This document shows, piece after piece, positions 1 to 9,099 of a stretch of 64,000 bases of DNA; positions within the stretch are counted from its first letter, which is position 1; each line of letters begins with the position of its first letter. The position numbers were made by a program, and so were the translations under genes. The notes beneath the pieces are model-generated. The model was given only the letters and a program-made list of their open reading frames with translations. It was not told the origin of the DNA and made no database searches. The DNA is taken from the NCBI GenBank assembly GCA_020829485.1, contig JAIVFU010000002.1, positions 1 through 64,000 of the forward strand, written 5' to 3'. Source of the stretch: Nostoc sp. CHAB 5834. Its GTDB lineage: Bacteria > Cyanobacteriota > Cyanobacteriia > Cyanobacteriales > Nostocaceae.

Positions 1-464
1 CCACCTCAACCAGCAAATTTAAGTGCGTTCACCATTTTCTTGCCCAATCAGATTTTTTAGTCACCTGGTTTTTTTGCTTGAAACGCTTGTAAATCAGCGC
101 CTTTTAGGGAATGAAACAGCCCTGCTTCCCACTAAGGGGGAAAATTCAAAGTCTCTCTCCTTTTAGGAGAGAGATTTAGAGAGAGGTTTTTTAGATACCC
201 TGAAAAGTCAGGGCACGCACTCATTGCAGCATCCTTATTTATGATATTAGCTAAAGGGCACGCCTAAAAAACGAAGTAGGAAAGCTGTTAAGTAAATTCC
301 TAGATACTGAGAAAGCTGCTGGTAAGCCAGTGAAATTGGTGCAATCGCCATCTGCACCCAAGCTGTTAAGCTCTTGTTAAAAGAGCTAGTCTGGGGATTA
401 GAAAACTTGCTAGAGTGAACGTAGAGTTAGCCTTAATGTCTAATCCCCAAAACCTATACATCTC
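1..464. other. Intergenic region upstream of ndhB with repeat remnants
   Basis: No convincing gene is seen. Positions 109-124 read GAATGAAACAGCCCTG, nearly the same as the right terminus of the small element at 61162-61329, so an element end probably lies here. Positions 125-205 (GGGGGAAAATTCAAAG, then a CTCTCTCC/GGAGAGAG hairpin) match in inverted orientation the interior of the element at 43750-43890. A short open stretch at about 258-380 has no start codon and was not called. Confidence 0.6.
393..450. other. Inverted repeat just upstream of ndhB
   Basis: CTGGGGATTAGA near 393-404 is complementary to TCTAATCCCCA near 439-449, about 15 bases before the ndhB ATG. It could form a stem in the 5' untranslated RNA or be an operator. 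The pairing is seen in the sequence; any role is inference. Confidence 0.35.
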
Positions 465-2069
465 ATGGATTTTGCTAATATTGCATCCCAGCTAAACGCT
501 GGAACGATTTTGCCAGAGGGGATTGTTATTCTCACCCTCTTGGGGGTTTTGATTGTTGATTTGATTTTGGGGCGTACATCCGCACGCTGGATTGGATATC
601 TAGCGATCGCAGGTTTATTTGCTTCGATTGTCGCCCTATATTTTCAATGGGACGCTCCTAATCCCATCGGTTTTACCGGTAGCTTTAACAGTGATGACCT
701 GAGTATCGTCTTTCGCGGTATTATCGCCTTGTCTGCGATCGCCACTATACTGATGTCAATTCGCTACGTTGAGCAAAGCGGCACTCCTTTAGCTGAATTC
801 ATCGCTATTTTGCTGAGTGCTACTTTAGGAGGCATGTTTTTATCCGGGGCTAGTGAGTTGGTGATGATTTTCATCTCCCTAGAAACCCTGAGTATTTCCT
901 CTTATCTGTTGACAGGTTATACCAAGCGTGACCCCCGCTCTAATGAAGCGGCGCTGAAATACTTGTTAATTGGAGCTTCCAGTACAGCAGTATTTTTGTA
1001 CGGTGTATCACTGCTGTATGGACTATCTGGAGGACAAACTGAACTAAGTGCGATCGCTGCTGGCATTGCCACAGCTAAAGTCGGTCAATCTTTAGGTTTA
1101 GTGATTGCGCTGGTTTTTGCGATCGCAGGTATTGGCTTCAAAATCTCCGCAGCACCCTTCCACCAGTGGACACCAGACGTTTATGAAGGCGCTCCCACCC
1201 CAGTCATCGCCTTTTTATCTGTCGGTTCCAAAGCAGCTGGGTTTGCCCTAGCTATCCGCTTGCTGACAACAGCCTTCCCCCTTGTTGCTGAAGAGTGGAG
1301 GTTTGTCTTCACTGCTCTAGCCGTTCTGAGTATGATCTTGGGTAACGTAGTCGCCCTAGCCCAAACCAGCATGAAACGGATGCTAGCCTATTCATCCATT
1401 GCCCAAGCTGGGTTTGTGATGATTGGCTTGATTGCTGGTACACAGGCGGGCTATGCCAGTATGATATTCTACCTACTGGTTTACCTGTTCATGAACCTGT
1501 GCGGCTTTACCTGCATCATCCTGTTTTCACTGCGGACGGGAACCGACCAGATTGCCGAATACTCTGGTTTATATCAAAAAGACCCACTCTTAACACTGGG
1601 GTTGAGTATTTCCCTGCTTTCCTTGGGTGGTATTCCACCATTGGCTGGGTTTTTCGGCAAGATTTACTTATTCTGGGCTGGTTGGCAAGCAGGTCTTTAT
1701 TGGTTAGTATTGCTGGGCTTAGTTACTACCGTCGTCTCCATCTACTACTACATTCGCGTAGTTAAGATGATGGTAGTCAAAGAACCCCATGAAATGTCCG
1801 ACTCGGTGAAGAATTATCCCCAAGTGCGTTGGGATTTACCTGGGCTAAGACCTTTGCAAGTCGGGTTGGTGGTAACATTAATTGCCACTTCCATAGCAGG
1901 GATTTTGTCAAATCCACTGTTTACATTGGCGAACAATTCTATCTCCAATACCCCAATTTTGCAAGCAACAATCAACACTAATGTAAAAGCAGAAAATCCA
2001 CTGCTTTTGCCAAAATTAGATTCAGTTAGTCAGTCTCAACCCTCAGTTGATTCTACTGCCAAGATTTAA
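465..2069 (+). CDS. ndhB: NAD(P)H-quinone oxidoreductase subunit 2 (NdhB)
   Basis: NdhB is a proton-pumping membrane subunit of the cyanobacterial NDH-1 complex in the thylakoid membrane. NDH-1 serves respiration, cyclic electron flow round photosystem I and CO2 uptake. The 534-residue protein is almost wholly hydrophobic, with about 14 membrane helices. It has the antiporter-like core of the family: a conserved Lys/His-containing segment around residues 220-245 ([20 protein letters not shown]) and the [14 protein letters not shown] segment near residue 305. The hydrophilic tail after about residue 495 is Asn/Ser-rich and variable. The ATG start follows an inverted repeat, and a hairpin terminator lies 37 bases after the stop. 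It stands alone, as ndhB usually does in cyanobacteria. Confidence 0.97.
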   Translation: MDFANIASQLNAGTILPEGIVILTLLGVLIVDLILGRTSARWIGYLAIAGLFASIVALYFQWDAPNPIGFTGSFNSDDLSIVFRGIIALSAIATILMSIRYVEQSGTPLAEFIAILLSATLGGMFLSGASELVMIFISLETLSISSYLLTGYTKRDPRSNEAALKYLLIGASSTAVFLYGVSLLYGLSGGQTELSAIAAGIATAKVGQSLGLVIALVFAIAGIGFKISAAPFHQWTPDVYEGAPTPVIAFLSVGSKAAGFALAIRLLTTAFPLVAEEWRFVFTALAVLSMILGNVVALAQTSMKRMLAYSSIAQAGFVMIGLIAGTQAGYASMIFYLLVYLFMNLCGFTCIILFSLRTGTDQIAEYSGLYQKDPLLTLGLSISLLSLGGIPPLAGFFGKIYLFWAGWQAGLYWLVLLGLVTTVVSIYYYIRVVKMMVVKEPHEMSDSVKNYPQVRWDLPGLRPLQVGLVVTLIATSIAGILSNPLFTLANNSISNTPILQATINTNVKAENPLLLPKLDSVSQSQPSVDSTAKI

Positions 2070-2105
2070 TAACCTGAGTCTCAACCAAACTTTGTACTCA
2101 GAGAC

Positions 2106-2135
2106 ACGCCTGTTTGCTAATATGCAGACAGGCGT
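2106..2135 (+). terminator. Probable terminator of ndhB
   Basis: ACGCCTGTTTGC (2106-2117) pairs with GCAGACAGGCGT (2124-2135) with one G-T pair and a 6-base loop. The following T-tract (TTTGT) is weak. Confidence 0.6.
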
Positions 2136-2204
2136 TTGTCATGTATTTTAACTTTAAATTAAATTTCCAACTTATATTTCAATACAGTTCAGTTAAGCAT
2201 TTTT

Positions 2205-2360
2205 TTCCTCTCTCTGCTTCGCGCCAGTTGCTTCTCCCTTGGCGTTAGCCTCTCCCTTTGGGAGAAGGGGAGACGCTGCGCGAACAAGTCGGGGAACCGC
2301 AAGGGCGCACTGGCAACTCTTTGCCTCTGCGGTACCCTGCGGGAAGCCGAAGCGTCTACG
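2205..2360. repeat. Dispersed Nostoc-type noncoding repeat between ndhB and the kinase gene
   Basis: The gap between ndhB and the convergent kinase holds GC-rich palindromic blocks (CTCTCCCTTTGGGAGAAGGG; a segment with GGGAAGCCGAAGCGTCTACG) of the type common in Nostoc intergenic DNA. No reading frame is supported. Confidence 0.45.
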
Positions 2361-2396
2361 TTAAAAATTTGACTTTGATAAAGTATATTTTCTAGT

Positions 2397-3440
2397 TTAA
2401 TAAATAGGAATAGTGATTATAAACTCAGAACCTTTTCCTAGCACAGAATTTACTTCTAGAGTACCTTGATGTTTTTGGACAATTATTTGATAAGCAATTG
2501 ATAATCCTAATCCTGTTCCTTTCCCCACAGGTTTGGTTGTGAATAAATGAGCAAACATTTTTTGCTGAACATCAACCGATATCCCCACCCCATTATCTTG
2601 AATCCGAATCGAGACATGATTGTTATCTTCAGTGAGAGCAGTATGAATTGTAATTTGATTGGGATTTACCTTAATATCATTAAAACTCCGTCCATAGTTA
2701 GACTCTTCTAAAGCATCAATGGCATTTGCCAATAAATTCATAAATACCTGATTCAGTTGTCCTGGAAAGCATTTTACTAGGGGAAGTTCTGCGTAATATT
2801 GAACTATTTTAATCGCCGGACGAATCTTATTAGCTTGTAAACGGTGCTTGAGAATAAGGAGAGTGCTGTTAATACCTTCATGAAGATTAAAGAGAACTTT
2901 TTGTTCTGTATCTGCTCTAGAGAAAGTTCGCAGGCTGTTGCTAATGTTGGAAATACGATCTGTGCCTTCTTTCATTGAAGAAATAAGTTTAGGTAGATCC
3001 TCACGCACATATTCTAAGTCAATCACTCTGATTGTTTCTTGAATTTGCCCAGATGCTTTGGGATAGGTCTGCTGATAGAGGTCGATGAGATGTAATAAAT
3101 TCTCAATATACTCTTTAGCTGGGGTCAGATTACCTGCAATAAACCCAACTGGGTTGTTAATTTCATGAGCTACATCTGCGACCATACTTCCCAAAGTAGA
3201 CATCTTGTTCTCCATTATCTGAAGATTAAGAAGCATCATTTCTAGCTCATGACTTCTCTCCTCTAACTTATTTTGATATTCCTTTAACTCATCAATTACT
3301 CTCCTGAGTAAACATTCTTTTTTTTGATTTGTTTCTTCAAGTTTTATCCGGTCTGATTCAGAGCGCTCCAATTTCTTTTGGATAATTCTATTCGCTTTTT
3401 TTAGTTCCTTAATTTCTTGTTGATAATCTAATATTTCCAT
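2397..3440 (-). CDS. Soluble sensor histidine kinase, third gene of a FIST operon
   Basis: A 347-residue kinase with no membrane segment or receiver. Residues 1-80 are a predicted coiled coil. The H-box is VAHEINNPVGF with His92, of the type found in many cyanobacterial kinases. A long helical linker and a HATPase domain follow: N-box around 233-244 (FMNLLANAIDAL), G1 DNGVG at 282-286, G2 GKGTGLGLS at 306-314. It resembles the kinase half of the hybrid protein encoded two genes upstream so closely (shared RDISxSLRTFSR-type and GQLNQVFMNLLANAIDALEE segments) that the two are probably paralogues. Its ATG is 6 bases after the FIST gene stop, so the genes are almost surely cotranscribed. The input signal is unknown; the FIST protein is the obvious candidate partner. 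Confidence 0.92.
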   Translation of the reverse strand: MEILDYQQEIKELKKANRIIQKKLERSESDRIKLEETNQKKECLLRRVIDELKEYQNKLEERSHELEMMLLNLQIMENKMSTLGSMVADVAHEINNPVGFIAGNLTPAKEYIENLLHLIDLYQQTYPKASGQIQETIRVIDLEYVREDLPKLISSMKEGTDRISNISNSLRTFSRADTEQKVLFNLHEGINSTLLILKHRLQANKIRPAIKIVQYYAELPLVKCFPGQLNQVFMNLLANAIDALEESNYGRSFNDIKVNPNQITIHTALTEDNNHVSIRIQDNGVGISVDVQQKMFAHLFTTKPVGKGTGLGLSIAYQIIVQKHQGTLEVNSVLGKGSEFIITIPIY

Positions 3441-3446
3441 CAGTTG

Positions 3447-4598
3447 TTACCGATTTCCCAGAATTAAAGTTACAAAAGTCTCATTATGAAATTGCGTCTG
3501 GCTAATTCCATCCATAGGAGCAATTTCTCCATAAGAATAAAATCCACAGGCAGGTAAATAGTCAGTCAGACAAAGTTTCGTATTCTGGTACTCTTCTTGT
3601 GCCCTCGTACCAAGTATTTGCCGACGAGCTACACATGAAAAAAGCAAAACAGCACTTGGTTCTGCACCAGGATAATTATCTAAAGCATTCATGAATGAAG
3701 CCTTGGAAGCGGCCAGAATATCTTCATAAGCTGCTTCCGAAATTTGAATAATTGCCTGATCGGGAATATCTCCAAAAAAAGTTATGCTACCAGATTCTTG
3801 ATTGTAAGCAATAGGCGCTCTTATATAAAAACTGTCTCCATTCTGATCAAACACTGCTAATGGATATTCCATTGAAGGAGGAAGCAAACCTAGATAATGA
3901 TGATAAAAATCTAAAGCTGGCTTACCATCTATTTCATAGAGAATGTTCTTATCCACTTTAGTTACTTTGCTTGTTTGACCAATGGGATGCCAACCACTTG
4001 CAACAGCGTGAGAAAACAATATTGTGCCGGAAAAAAGCAGAATTGGTACAGAATCACTTAATACTTCCTTTTGAAAAAATTGATATGTATTTTCATATCT
4101 TGATTGATCGCCTGCCAAACCACCGAATATTGGCACATCTTGACCAAGAGCTAGCTTTAAGCCATTCAATATAGAGACACCGCTAGTTGTGAGGCTCTCT
4201 GGATGAGTTAAGCATAGCTTTGGAGGTGCGGTACTTTTTGCTTTGGCTTGCTCCACAGCTTGTTTAGTTGCAGTAATTGGATCATCTGAAACTTTGCGTC
4301 CAACTCCTGCATGAATTTCAACTTCGTCTGAGCAAAACAACATTAAGGTGATTGAGTCCTGCTGAAACTCTAAGACTGAAGAAATTTCTCCATCTGTGGT
4401 TCCACCAATCAACTCGATTCCTGGAAAAGCCTGATAAATTTGTTGCAAAATGAGAGAATGTTCAAAGTCAATTGCAGCAAAAAGAATCCCAGCTTTTGGT
4501 ATATCTCCTGCAAGAGAACTGGCACATTGCTGAAGAACTTCTTCAACTGCCGATAGAGAATCTGGATCGTTACTGTGACCTACTACTGCTCTGAACAT
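3447..4598 (-). CDS. FIST-domain sensory protein
   Basis: A 383-residue soluble protein with the FIST_N and FIST_C architecture. The N-terminal half (about 25-195) has the family pattern AGILFAAIDFEH, GGTTDGEISS, VEIHAGVG and IFGGLAGDQ. The C-terminal half (about 215-365) has YEIDGKPALDFYHHYLG, FDQNGDSFYIRAPI and a final ACGFYSYGEIAP segment. FIST domains are thought to bind small ligands, possibly amino acids, and occur with signalling modules. Here the gene sits between two histidine kinase genes, with 42 bases to the upstream gene and 6 to the downstream one. A role as sensor input for one or both kinases is inferred from this order; the ligand is unknown. Confidence 0.9.
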   Translation of the reverse strand: MFRAVVGHSNDPDSLSAVEEVLQQCASSLAGDIPKAGILFAAIDFEHSLILQQIYQAFPGIELIGGTTDGEISSVLEFQQDSITLMLFCSDEVEIHAGVGRKVSDDPITATKQAVEQAKAKSTAPPKLCLTHPESLTTSGVSILNGLKLALGQDVPIFGGLAGDQSRYENTYQFFQKEVLSDSVPILLFSGTILFSHAVASGWHPIGQTSKVTKVDKNILYEIDGKPALDFYHHYLGLLPPSMEYPLAVFDQNGDSFYIRAPIAYNQESGSITFFGDIPDQAIIQISEAAYEDILAASKASFMNALDNYPGAEPSAVLLFSCVARRQILGTRAQEEYQNTKLCLTDYLPACGFYSYGEIAPMDGISQTQFHNETFVTLILGNR

Positions 4599-4640
4599 AA
4601 ATTTATCTCGTATGTTTATGGATGCGATTTACTATGATTC

Positions 4641-5960
4641 TTAAATGGGAAGCTTAATGATAAACTCTGAACCTTTTCCTATTGCTGAATTTACCTCCAG
4701 AGTTCCTCCATGCTTTTCGACAACAATTTGACGAGCAATTGATAATCCTAGTCCTGTGCCTTGACCGACAAGCTTGGTGGTGAATAAATAGTCAAAGATT
4801 TTTTGCTGGACATTAGCGGACATTCCCACCCCATTATCTTTAATCCGAATCAAAATATAATTTTTATCTTCAGCAAGAGTAGTCTGAATCAAAATTTGAT
4901 TGGGATTGGCTTCAATTTCAATATAGGTGCGTCCTACATTAGACTCCTCTAAAGCGTCAATAGCGTTAGCTAACAAATTCATAAATACCTGATTTAGTTG
5001 TCCGATAAAGCATTCTAATTCTGGTAAAGTACCGTAATCTTTAATTACTTGAATATCAGGACGCTCCTCGGATGCTTTTAAGCGGTGTTTGAGAATCATG
5101 ATTGTACTATCAATGCCATCATGAATATTGCAAGAAACTTTGCGATCGCTATCTGTCCGAGAAAAAGTTCTGAGACTGATACTAATGTCACGAATGCGCT
5201 GAACGCCCTCTTTCATTGAGGAAATTAAGTTAGGTAGATCGGTAAGCATATAGTTCAAATCTATCGCTGCAATTTGCTCTTGAATTTCTGAAACTGGATT
5301 AGGATAGTGATGCTGATAAAGATCAATGAGATTGATCATGTCTTGGAAATATACTGAAGCGTGTCTAAGATTGCCATGAATAAAACCAACTGGATTATTA
5401 ATTTCATGAGCAACTCCTGCTACTAATTGACCAAGGGCAGACATTTTTTCTGTCTGTACAAGCTGAAGTTGAGACTCTTGTAAGTCTTTTAATACCCTAG
5501 ATAATGCTGCTGTCCTTTCTGCAACTCGTTTTTCTAAAGTTTTGGTGAGATTTCGTAATTGCAGATGGGTTTTAATTCTAGCTAATAATTCTTCTTCATG
5601 AAAGGGTTTTGTAATGTAATCAACTGCCCCCATATTTAGACCTTTTACCTTACTCCCAGTATCAGAATTGGCTGTCATAAAAATTACGGGTATATCACAA
5701 ATATCTGAGTTTTCTTTCAGCCTTTTACAAGTTTCAAATCCATCTATTCCAGGCATCATCACATCTAACAAAATCAAATCAGGTAATCTTTCTTGAACCT
5801 GTTTAATCGCCTTTGTACCATCATTATCTGTAATAACTTTAAAGCCGACATTAGTTAATATGTTAAAGACAATTTCTAAATTTGTAGTAGTATCATCCAC
5901 TACTAGAATTAAACTGTCTTCTGGGGTATAAAGCATTTTTATATCTGGCTCATAATTCAT
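4641..5960 (-). CDS. Receiver-histidine kinase (first gene of FIST operon)
   Basis: A 439-residue protein with the receiver at the N-terminus and the kinase behind it. The receiver spans about 16-135: acidic pair Asp22-Asp23, phosphoacceptor Asp66 in LLDVMMPG and Lys118 in KPF. A coiled coil follows (about 138-180), then the H-box VAHEINNPVGF with His185, and a HATPase domain with FMNLLANAIDAL, DNGVGMS and GQGTGLGLS. No membrane segments are seen. A receiver-first order usually means that another kinase feeds this one, and the paralogous kinase at 2397-3440 in the same operon is the obvious candidate. The ATG start gives the usual spacing before the receiver. The upstream intergenic region is long (about 0.8 kb), so the operon promoter should lie there. 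Confidence 0.93.
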   Translation of the reverse strand: MNYEPDIKMLYTPEDSLILVVDDTTTNLEIVFNILTNVGFKVITDNDGTKAIKQVQERLPDLILLDVMMPGIDGFETCKRLKENSDICDIPVIFMTANSDTGSKVKGLNMGAVDYITKPFHEEELLARIKTHLQLRNLTKTLEKRVAERTAALSRVLKDLQESQLQLVQTEKMSALGQLVAGVAHEINNPVGFIHGNLRHASVYFQDMINLIDLYQHHYPNPVSEIQEQIAAIDLNYMLTDLPNLISSMKEGVQRIRDISISLRTFSRTDSDRKVSCNIHDGIDSTIMILKHRLKASEERPDIQVIKDYGTLPELECFIGQLNQVFMNLLANAIDALEESNVGRTYIEIEANPNQILIQTTLAEDKNYILIRIKDNGVGMSANVQQKIFDYLFTTKLVGQGTGLGLSIARQIVVEKHGGTLEVNSAIGKGSEFIIKLPI

Positions 5961-6774
5961 GTATTTAAATTAATTTAACTCCTTGTTATTTATTCACTAT
6001 TGCCCTGCGATCGCAGCTAAGTCACCTCTATTTTATTTGCAGACCGACTGAAAATTTTTTACTATGACAATCCTATAGTTCCCAAAAAATTGGATAACAG
6101 CAACATTCTCATGCTAAATTGCTCTATGGGACTACGGGAGCGATCGCTACAGTATTTTGGTGCGTTACACAACGCTTTCACACTATACATATTAATAATC
6201 TGATTTTCCATTGTTGAATTTAGGCATCAGGTTATGAAAGCATTTGCCCGATGAAGTCCCAAAAAGCTTGCACTAATCCTGACAAAGGAATGTCACGTTA
6301 AAACTGGTCAAATTTTCCTTTGATGAAGTAACTAAGCTGACACACAATAGCTTTGTGGATTTCATTGACCACAGCATGTTTTGCCAATGCCAATCTTTCG
6401 TAAGGGCAGAGCATGGTCTATGTCCCATCGCAGGATAATTAAGAAAAAGCCTGCCGTTCTCCTTGAATTAAGAGCAAACTGCGGCAGGTTTAGTGGGTAT
6501 TGGGCTGCTTTACTAGACTGTCAATTTCTTCTTTTATGAAGACGGTGTGTTTCGACTTTGCTCAACATAAATTCGCGTTCGGGGAATTCAAAATTCAAAA
6601 TTTATAAAGTGCAGATAATTGCTAGTTATTTTTTCCTGCTTTTGAATTTTGTTTTCAACGATGATTTGTCAACATAAGTATTTTTGTACTAACTATTTTT
6701 ACTCGCTTTTAATCGGACACCCGTTATCAGAAACGGGGTATTTTTGGCTGCGATAATAATAATGAGTACAAATG
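5961..6774. other. Long intergenic region with possible gene remnant
   Basis: The FIST operon reads away from this region and the stand-alone receiver gene reads into it. A 38-codon minus-strand frame at 6298-6414 (starts MLCPYERLALAKHAVVNE) looks protein-like but is short, has a stop just upstream and was not recognised; it may be the tail of a decayed gene. CCTGCCG/CGGCAGG near 6450-6492 can form a stem. Otherwise the region is AT-rich. Confidence 0.4.
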
Positions 6775-7473
6775 TTACTTGATTTTTTGTTTAATAAAGG
6801 TCACAACCTGAGTTAGCTGTTTCTTCAAGCCATCGATTTCAGCTTGCATTTTGACAATTTTCTCATTCAATGCATTAATTTCTGCATTGGAGGCTTCCCC
6901 GGCACTAGGAGTTGCGTTGCTTGCCGCCGTAGGCATCGCAGTATTTGCAGCACTAGGAGTTGCGTTGCTTGCCGCCGTAGGCATCGCAGTATTTGCGACG
7001 CTAGGGGCTGCTACCGTAGCAGTGGCTACATTAGAAGTTGCAATTGTGCCATTTTTGACACTTGCTGCACTTACTGGCACTAGTTCTGGGCGTGGCAGTT
7101 TCGCCTTGGTCATAGCTAACTTAATTGCGTTAATTAGTTGCTTCTGATCAAAAGGCTTACCCAGAAATTCAAAGTATTCAAAGGGTTCTGTGATTTTCTC
7201 AGTCACCTCTTCCTTGCGACCAGACATGATCACCAAAGGAATTTTTCTTAATTCAGGATCGGCTTGAACTTTCTGGAAAACCTCCCAGCCACTCATTTTA
7301 GGCAACAGGAAATCCAGCATAATTAGGCTGAGTTTTTCCTGAAGAATGAAATTTAGCCCTTCCAAACCGTCTTTTGCTTCCAGTACTTCAAAATTGCCCG
7401 GAGGCAACATTTCTCGTACTTTTACCCTGACAACTGTAGTGTCATCGATAACTAAAATTTTGTTGCTTACCAC
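6775..7473 (-). CDS. Single-receiver response regulator with low-complexity linker and coiled-coil tail
   Basis: The GTG at 7473 is chosen because it places the receiver conventionally: acidic pair Asp10-Asp11 (VIDD), phosphoacceptor Asp54 in MLDFLLP, Lys near 106 in GKPF. The frame is open back to a TTG at 7641, but those extra 56 residues look unlike a receiver. After the receiver (to about 120) comes an Ala/Thr/Asn/Pro-rich linker with two exact 16-residue repeats (ANTAMPTAASNATPSA). The last 40 residues form a charged heptad-type coiled coil (INALNEKIVKMQAEIDGLKK). There is no DNA-binding domain, so it probably acts through protein contacts, with the tail as oligomerisation or docking segment. 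No cognate kinase is adjacent; the FIST operon 0.8 kb downstream is a candidate by proximity only. Confidence 0.8.
   Translation of the reverse strand: MVSNKILVIDDTTVVRVKVREMLPPGNFEVLEAKDGLEGLNFILQEKLSLIMLDFLLPKMSGWEVFQKVQADPELRKIPLVIMSGRKEEVTEKITEPFEYFEFLGKPFDQKQLINAIKLAMTKAKLPRPELVPVSAASVKNGTIATSNVATATVAAPSVANTAMPTAASNATPSAANTAMPTAASNATPSAGEASNAEINALNEKIVKMQAEIDGLKKQLTQVVTFIKQKIK
6902..6997. repeat. Two exact 48-bp tandem repeats inside the response regulator gene
   Basis: Positions 6902-6949 and 6950-6997 are the same 48-bp unit (it begins GCACTAGGAGTTGCG). Each encodes 16 residues of the Ala-rich linker on the minus strand. Exact identity suggests slippage and possible length variation between strains. 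Confidence 0.85.
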
Positions 7474-7800
7474 GACTGTTTTCTCTAACAGAAACTTTAA
7501 GTGTAAATAGCGGCTTTGCCGATTGTCATTGAGAATTCCCCCACTATATACAAAATTTTTAGCAATTGGGGGATAGTATATTTCGGTATAAATGACGTTG
7601 CTAGAGGTGTTTTGCAAAACTTTTGCATGTACTATTTTCAATTTGTGTCATGGTGATATTTAAGGCTCTAGCTCTGTTCTAGGGCATAAGGGACATGGTG
7701 ACACCGAGACATGGTGCATCGGAGAGAGCATCCCCGCGTCTATTCTTATTTATCATTTGTTAATTAACAGACCATTACTCTATATCCGTATCTTGCTGAG

Positions 7801-8727
7801 ATGTCTATGATTTCGTCACAACGAGCCGAACTAAAGTCTGAAATTATGGCAATGCCTAGCTGGTTGCGTCGTCCTATTGGCAAAGCCAGTGAAATCTCTA
7901 CCGTACAACGCATTATTAAGCAGCGCCAAATTCACACGATTTGCGAAGAAGGGCGCTGTCCCAACCGGGGGGAGTGCTATGCCCAAAAAACTGCAACTTT
8001 CTTACTAATGGGGCCTACATGCACACGCTCTTGTGCTTTCTGTCAAGTAGATAAAGGTCATGCACCAATGCCTCTTGATTTAGAGGAACCTCAAAAGGTA
8101 GCCCAGGCGGTGCAGCTTTTGGGATTGCGTTATGTGGTACTGACTTCTGTAGCCCGTGATGACTTGCCCGATCAGGGCGCAGGACACTTTGTAGAGACGA
8201 TCGCAACTATCCGTCAATTGAACCCAGAGACTCAAATTGAAGTGCTGACCCCTGATTTTTGGGGTGGTGCTGGTGTTGGGGAATCAGGTCAACGCCAGCG
8301 AATAGCCATGATTGTAAAAGCCAAACCAGCTTGTTTCAATCACAATATCGAGACAGTGAAACGGTTAACTGGGCCAGTGCGCCGGGGAGCCAAATACGAT
8401 CGCTCCCTTTCGGTACTAGCTATGGTCAAAGAAATCGATCCGACAATTCCCACCAAATCAGGTTTGATGCTGGGACACGGAGAAACACTTGATGAAGTCG
8501 TTGAAGCAATGGCTGATCTAAGGGCTGTGGGGTGCGATCGCTTGACTATCGGGCAGTATATGCGTCCAACTCTTGAACATCTGCCAGTCCAAAAATATTG
8601 GACTCCAGAGGAATTCGAGCAACTAGGCAGATTAGCATGGGAAATGGGATTCAACCATGTTCGTTCTGGGCCTCTGGTTCGCAGTTCCTATCATGCTGGA
8701 GAGGAGGGAGTGGGGAGTGGGGAGTAG
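7801..8727 (+). CDS. lipA: Lipoyl synthase
   Basis: LipA is a radical SAM enzyme that inserts two sulfurs into protein-bound octanoyl groups, making lipoyl cofactors for 2-oxoacid dehydrogenases and the glycine cleavage system. Both iron-sulfur sites are present: Cys48, Cys53 and Cys59 (auxiliary cluster, [12 protein letters not shown]) and the radical-SAM triad Cys74, Cys78 and Cys81 (CTRSCAFC). The family's RSSYHA motif is near the C-terminus. The length of 308 is about normal. The last residues (GEEGVGSGE) and the stop codon are encoded by the G-rich heptamer repeat at 8701-8844, so the natural 3' end seems to have been replaced by repeat DNA. The exact start is uncertain (ATG at 7801 or 7807). 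psaX follows on the same strand. Confidence 0.96.
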   Translation: MSMISSQRAELKSEIMAMPSWLRRPIGKASEISTVQRIIKQRQIHTICEEGRCPNRGECYAQKTATFLLMGPTCTRSCAFCQVDKGHAPMPLDLEEPQKVAQAVQLLGLRYVVLTSVARDDLPDQGAGHFVETIATIRQLNPETQIEVLTPDFWGGAGVGESGQRQRIAMIVKAKPACFNHNIETVKRLTGPVRRGAKYDRSLSVLAMVKEIDPTIPTKSGLMLGHGETLDEVVEAMADLRAVGCDRLTIGQYMRPTLEHLPVQKYWTPEEFEQLGRLAWEMGFNHVRSGPLVRSSYHAGEEGVGSGE

Positions 8728-8844
8728 GGAGTCGGGGATGAGGGAGCAGGGGAGGCAGGGGGAGCAGGGGAAGAAATAACCATTCCCCATTCCCATTCCC
8801 CATTCCCCATTCCCCACTCCCCATTCCCCATTCCCCACTCCCCA
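8701..8844. repeat. Heptamer tandem repeats (GGGGAGT/GGGGAAT) forming a large hairpin
   Basis: About 50 bases of GGGGAGT-type repeats on the plus strand, then GGGAGCAGGGG units, are followed by about 65 bases of the complementary ATTCCCC/ACTCCCC repeats. The halves can pair into a long hairpin. This is the short tandemly repeated type known from Nostoc. The same sequence occurs at 31671-31823 and 35418-35450. Several overlapping minus-strand frames here are repeat translations only. Confidence 0.9.
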
Positions 8845-8940
8845 ATTCTTAACTTCACACAAATATTCTTGAAGAATTTGAATATTTGGTACACCAGTTT
8901 GGTATTTCTTAAAAAGTCCTGACATTAGGAGAATCGCATT

Positions 8941-9078
8941 ATGACCGCTAAAACGAATAATTCCCCAGTTGCCGACAGTGGAGCTAAACCTCCCTACGCC
9001 TTTCGCACAGGCTGGGCACTGTTCTTGTTAGCTATCAATTTTCTGGTGGCAGCCTACTACTTCCACATTATTGAGTAG
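8941..9078 (+). CDS. psaX: Photosystem I subunit PsaX (45 aa)
   Basis: A 45-residue protein with a short hydrophilic N-terminus and one membrane helix: YAFRTGWALFLLAINFL followed by VAAYYFHIIE. The YAFRT..A..LLAINFLVAAYYF pattern is what I recall of PsaX, a single-helix peripheral subunit of photosystem I found in some cyanobacteria, which contacts a chlorophyll near PsaB. It is preceded by AGGAGA about 10 bases before the ATG. It is separate from psaAB, which lie 8 kb away. The identification rests on recalled sequence similarity. Confidence 0.8.
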   Translation: MTAKTNNSPVADSGAKPPYAFRTGWALFLLAINFLVAAYYFHIIE

Positions 9079-9099
9079 TTAGAAGTGGAGTGGTGCTGC

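Noticed and set aside
8632..8925. Overlapping minus-strand frames over the lipA end
   Set aside because: They translate the heptamer repeat (GEWGMGSGEWGMG type) and have no other support.
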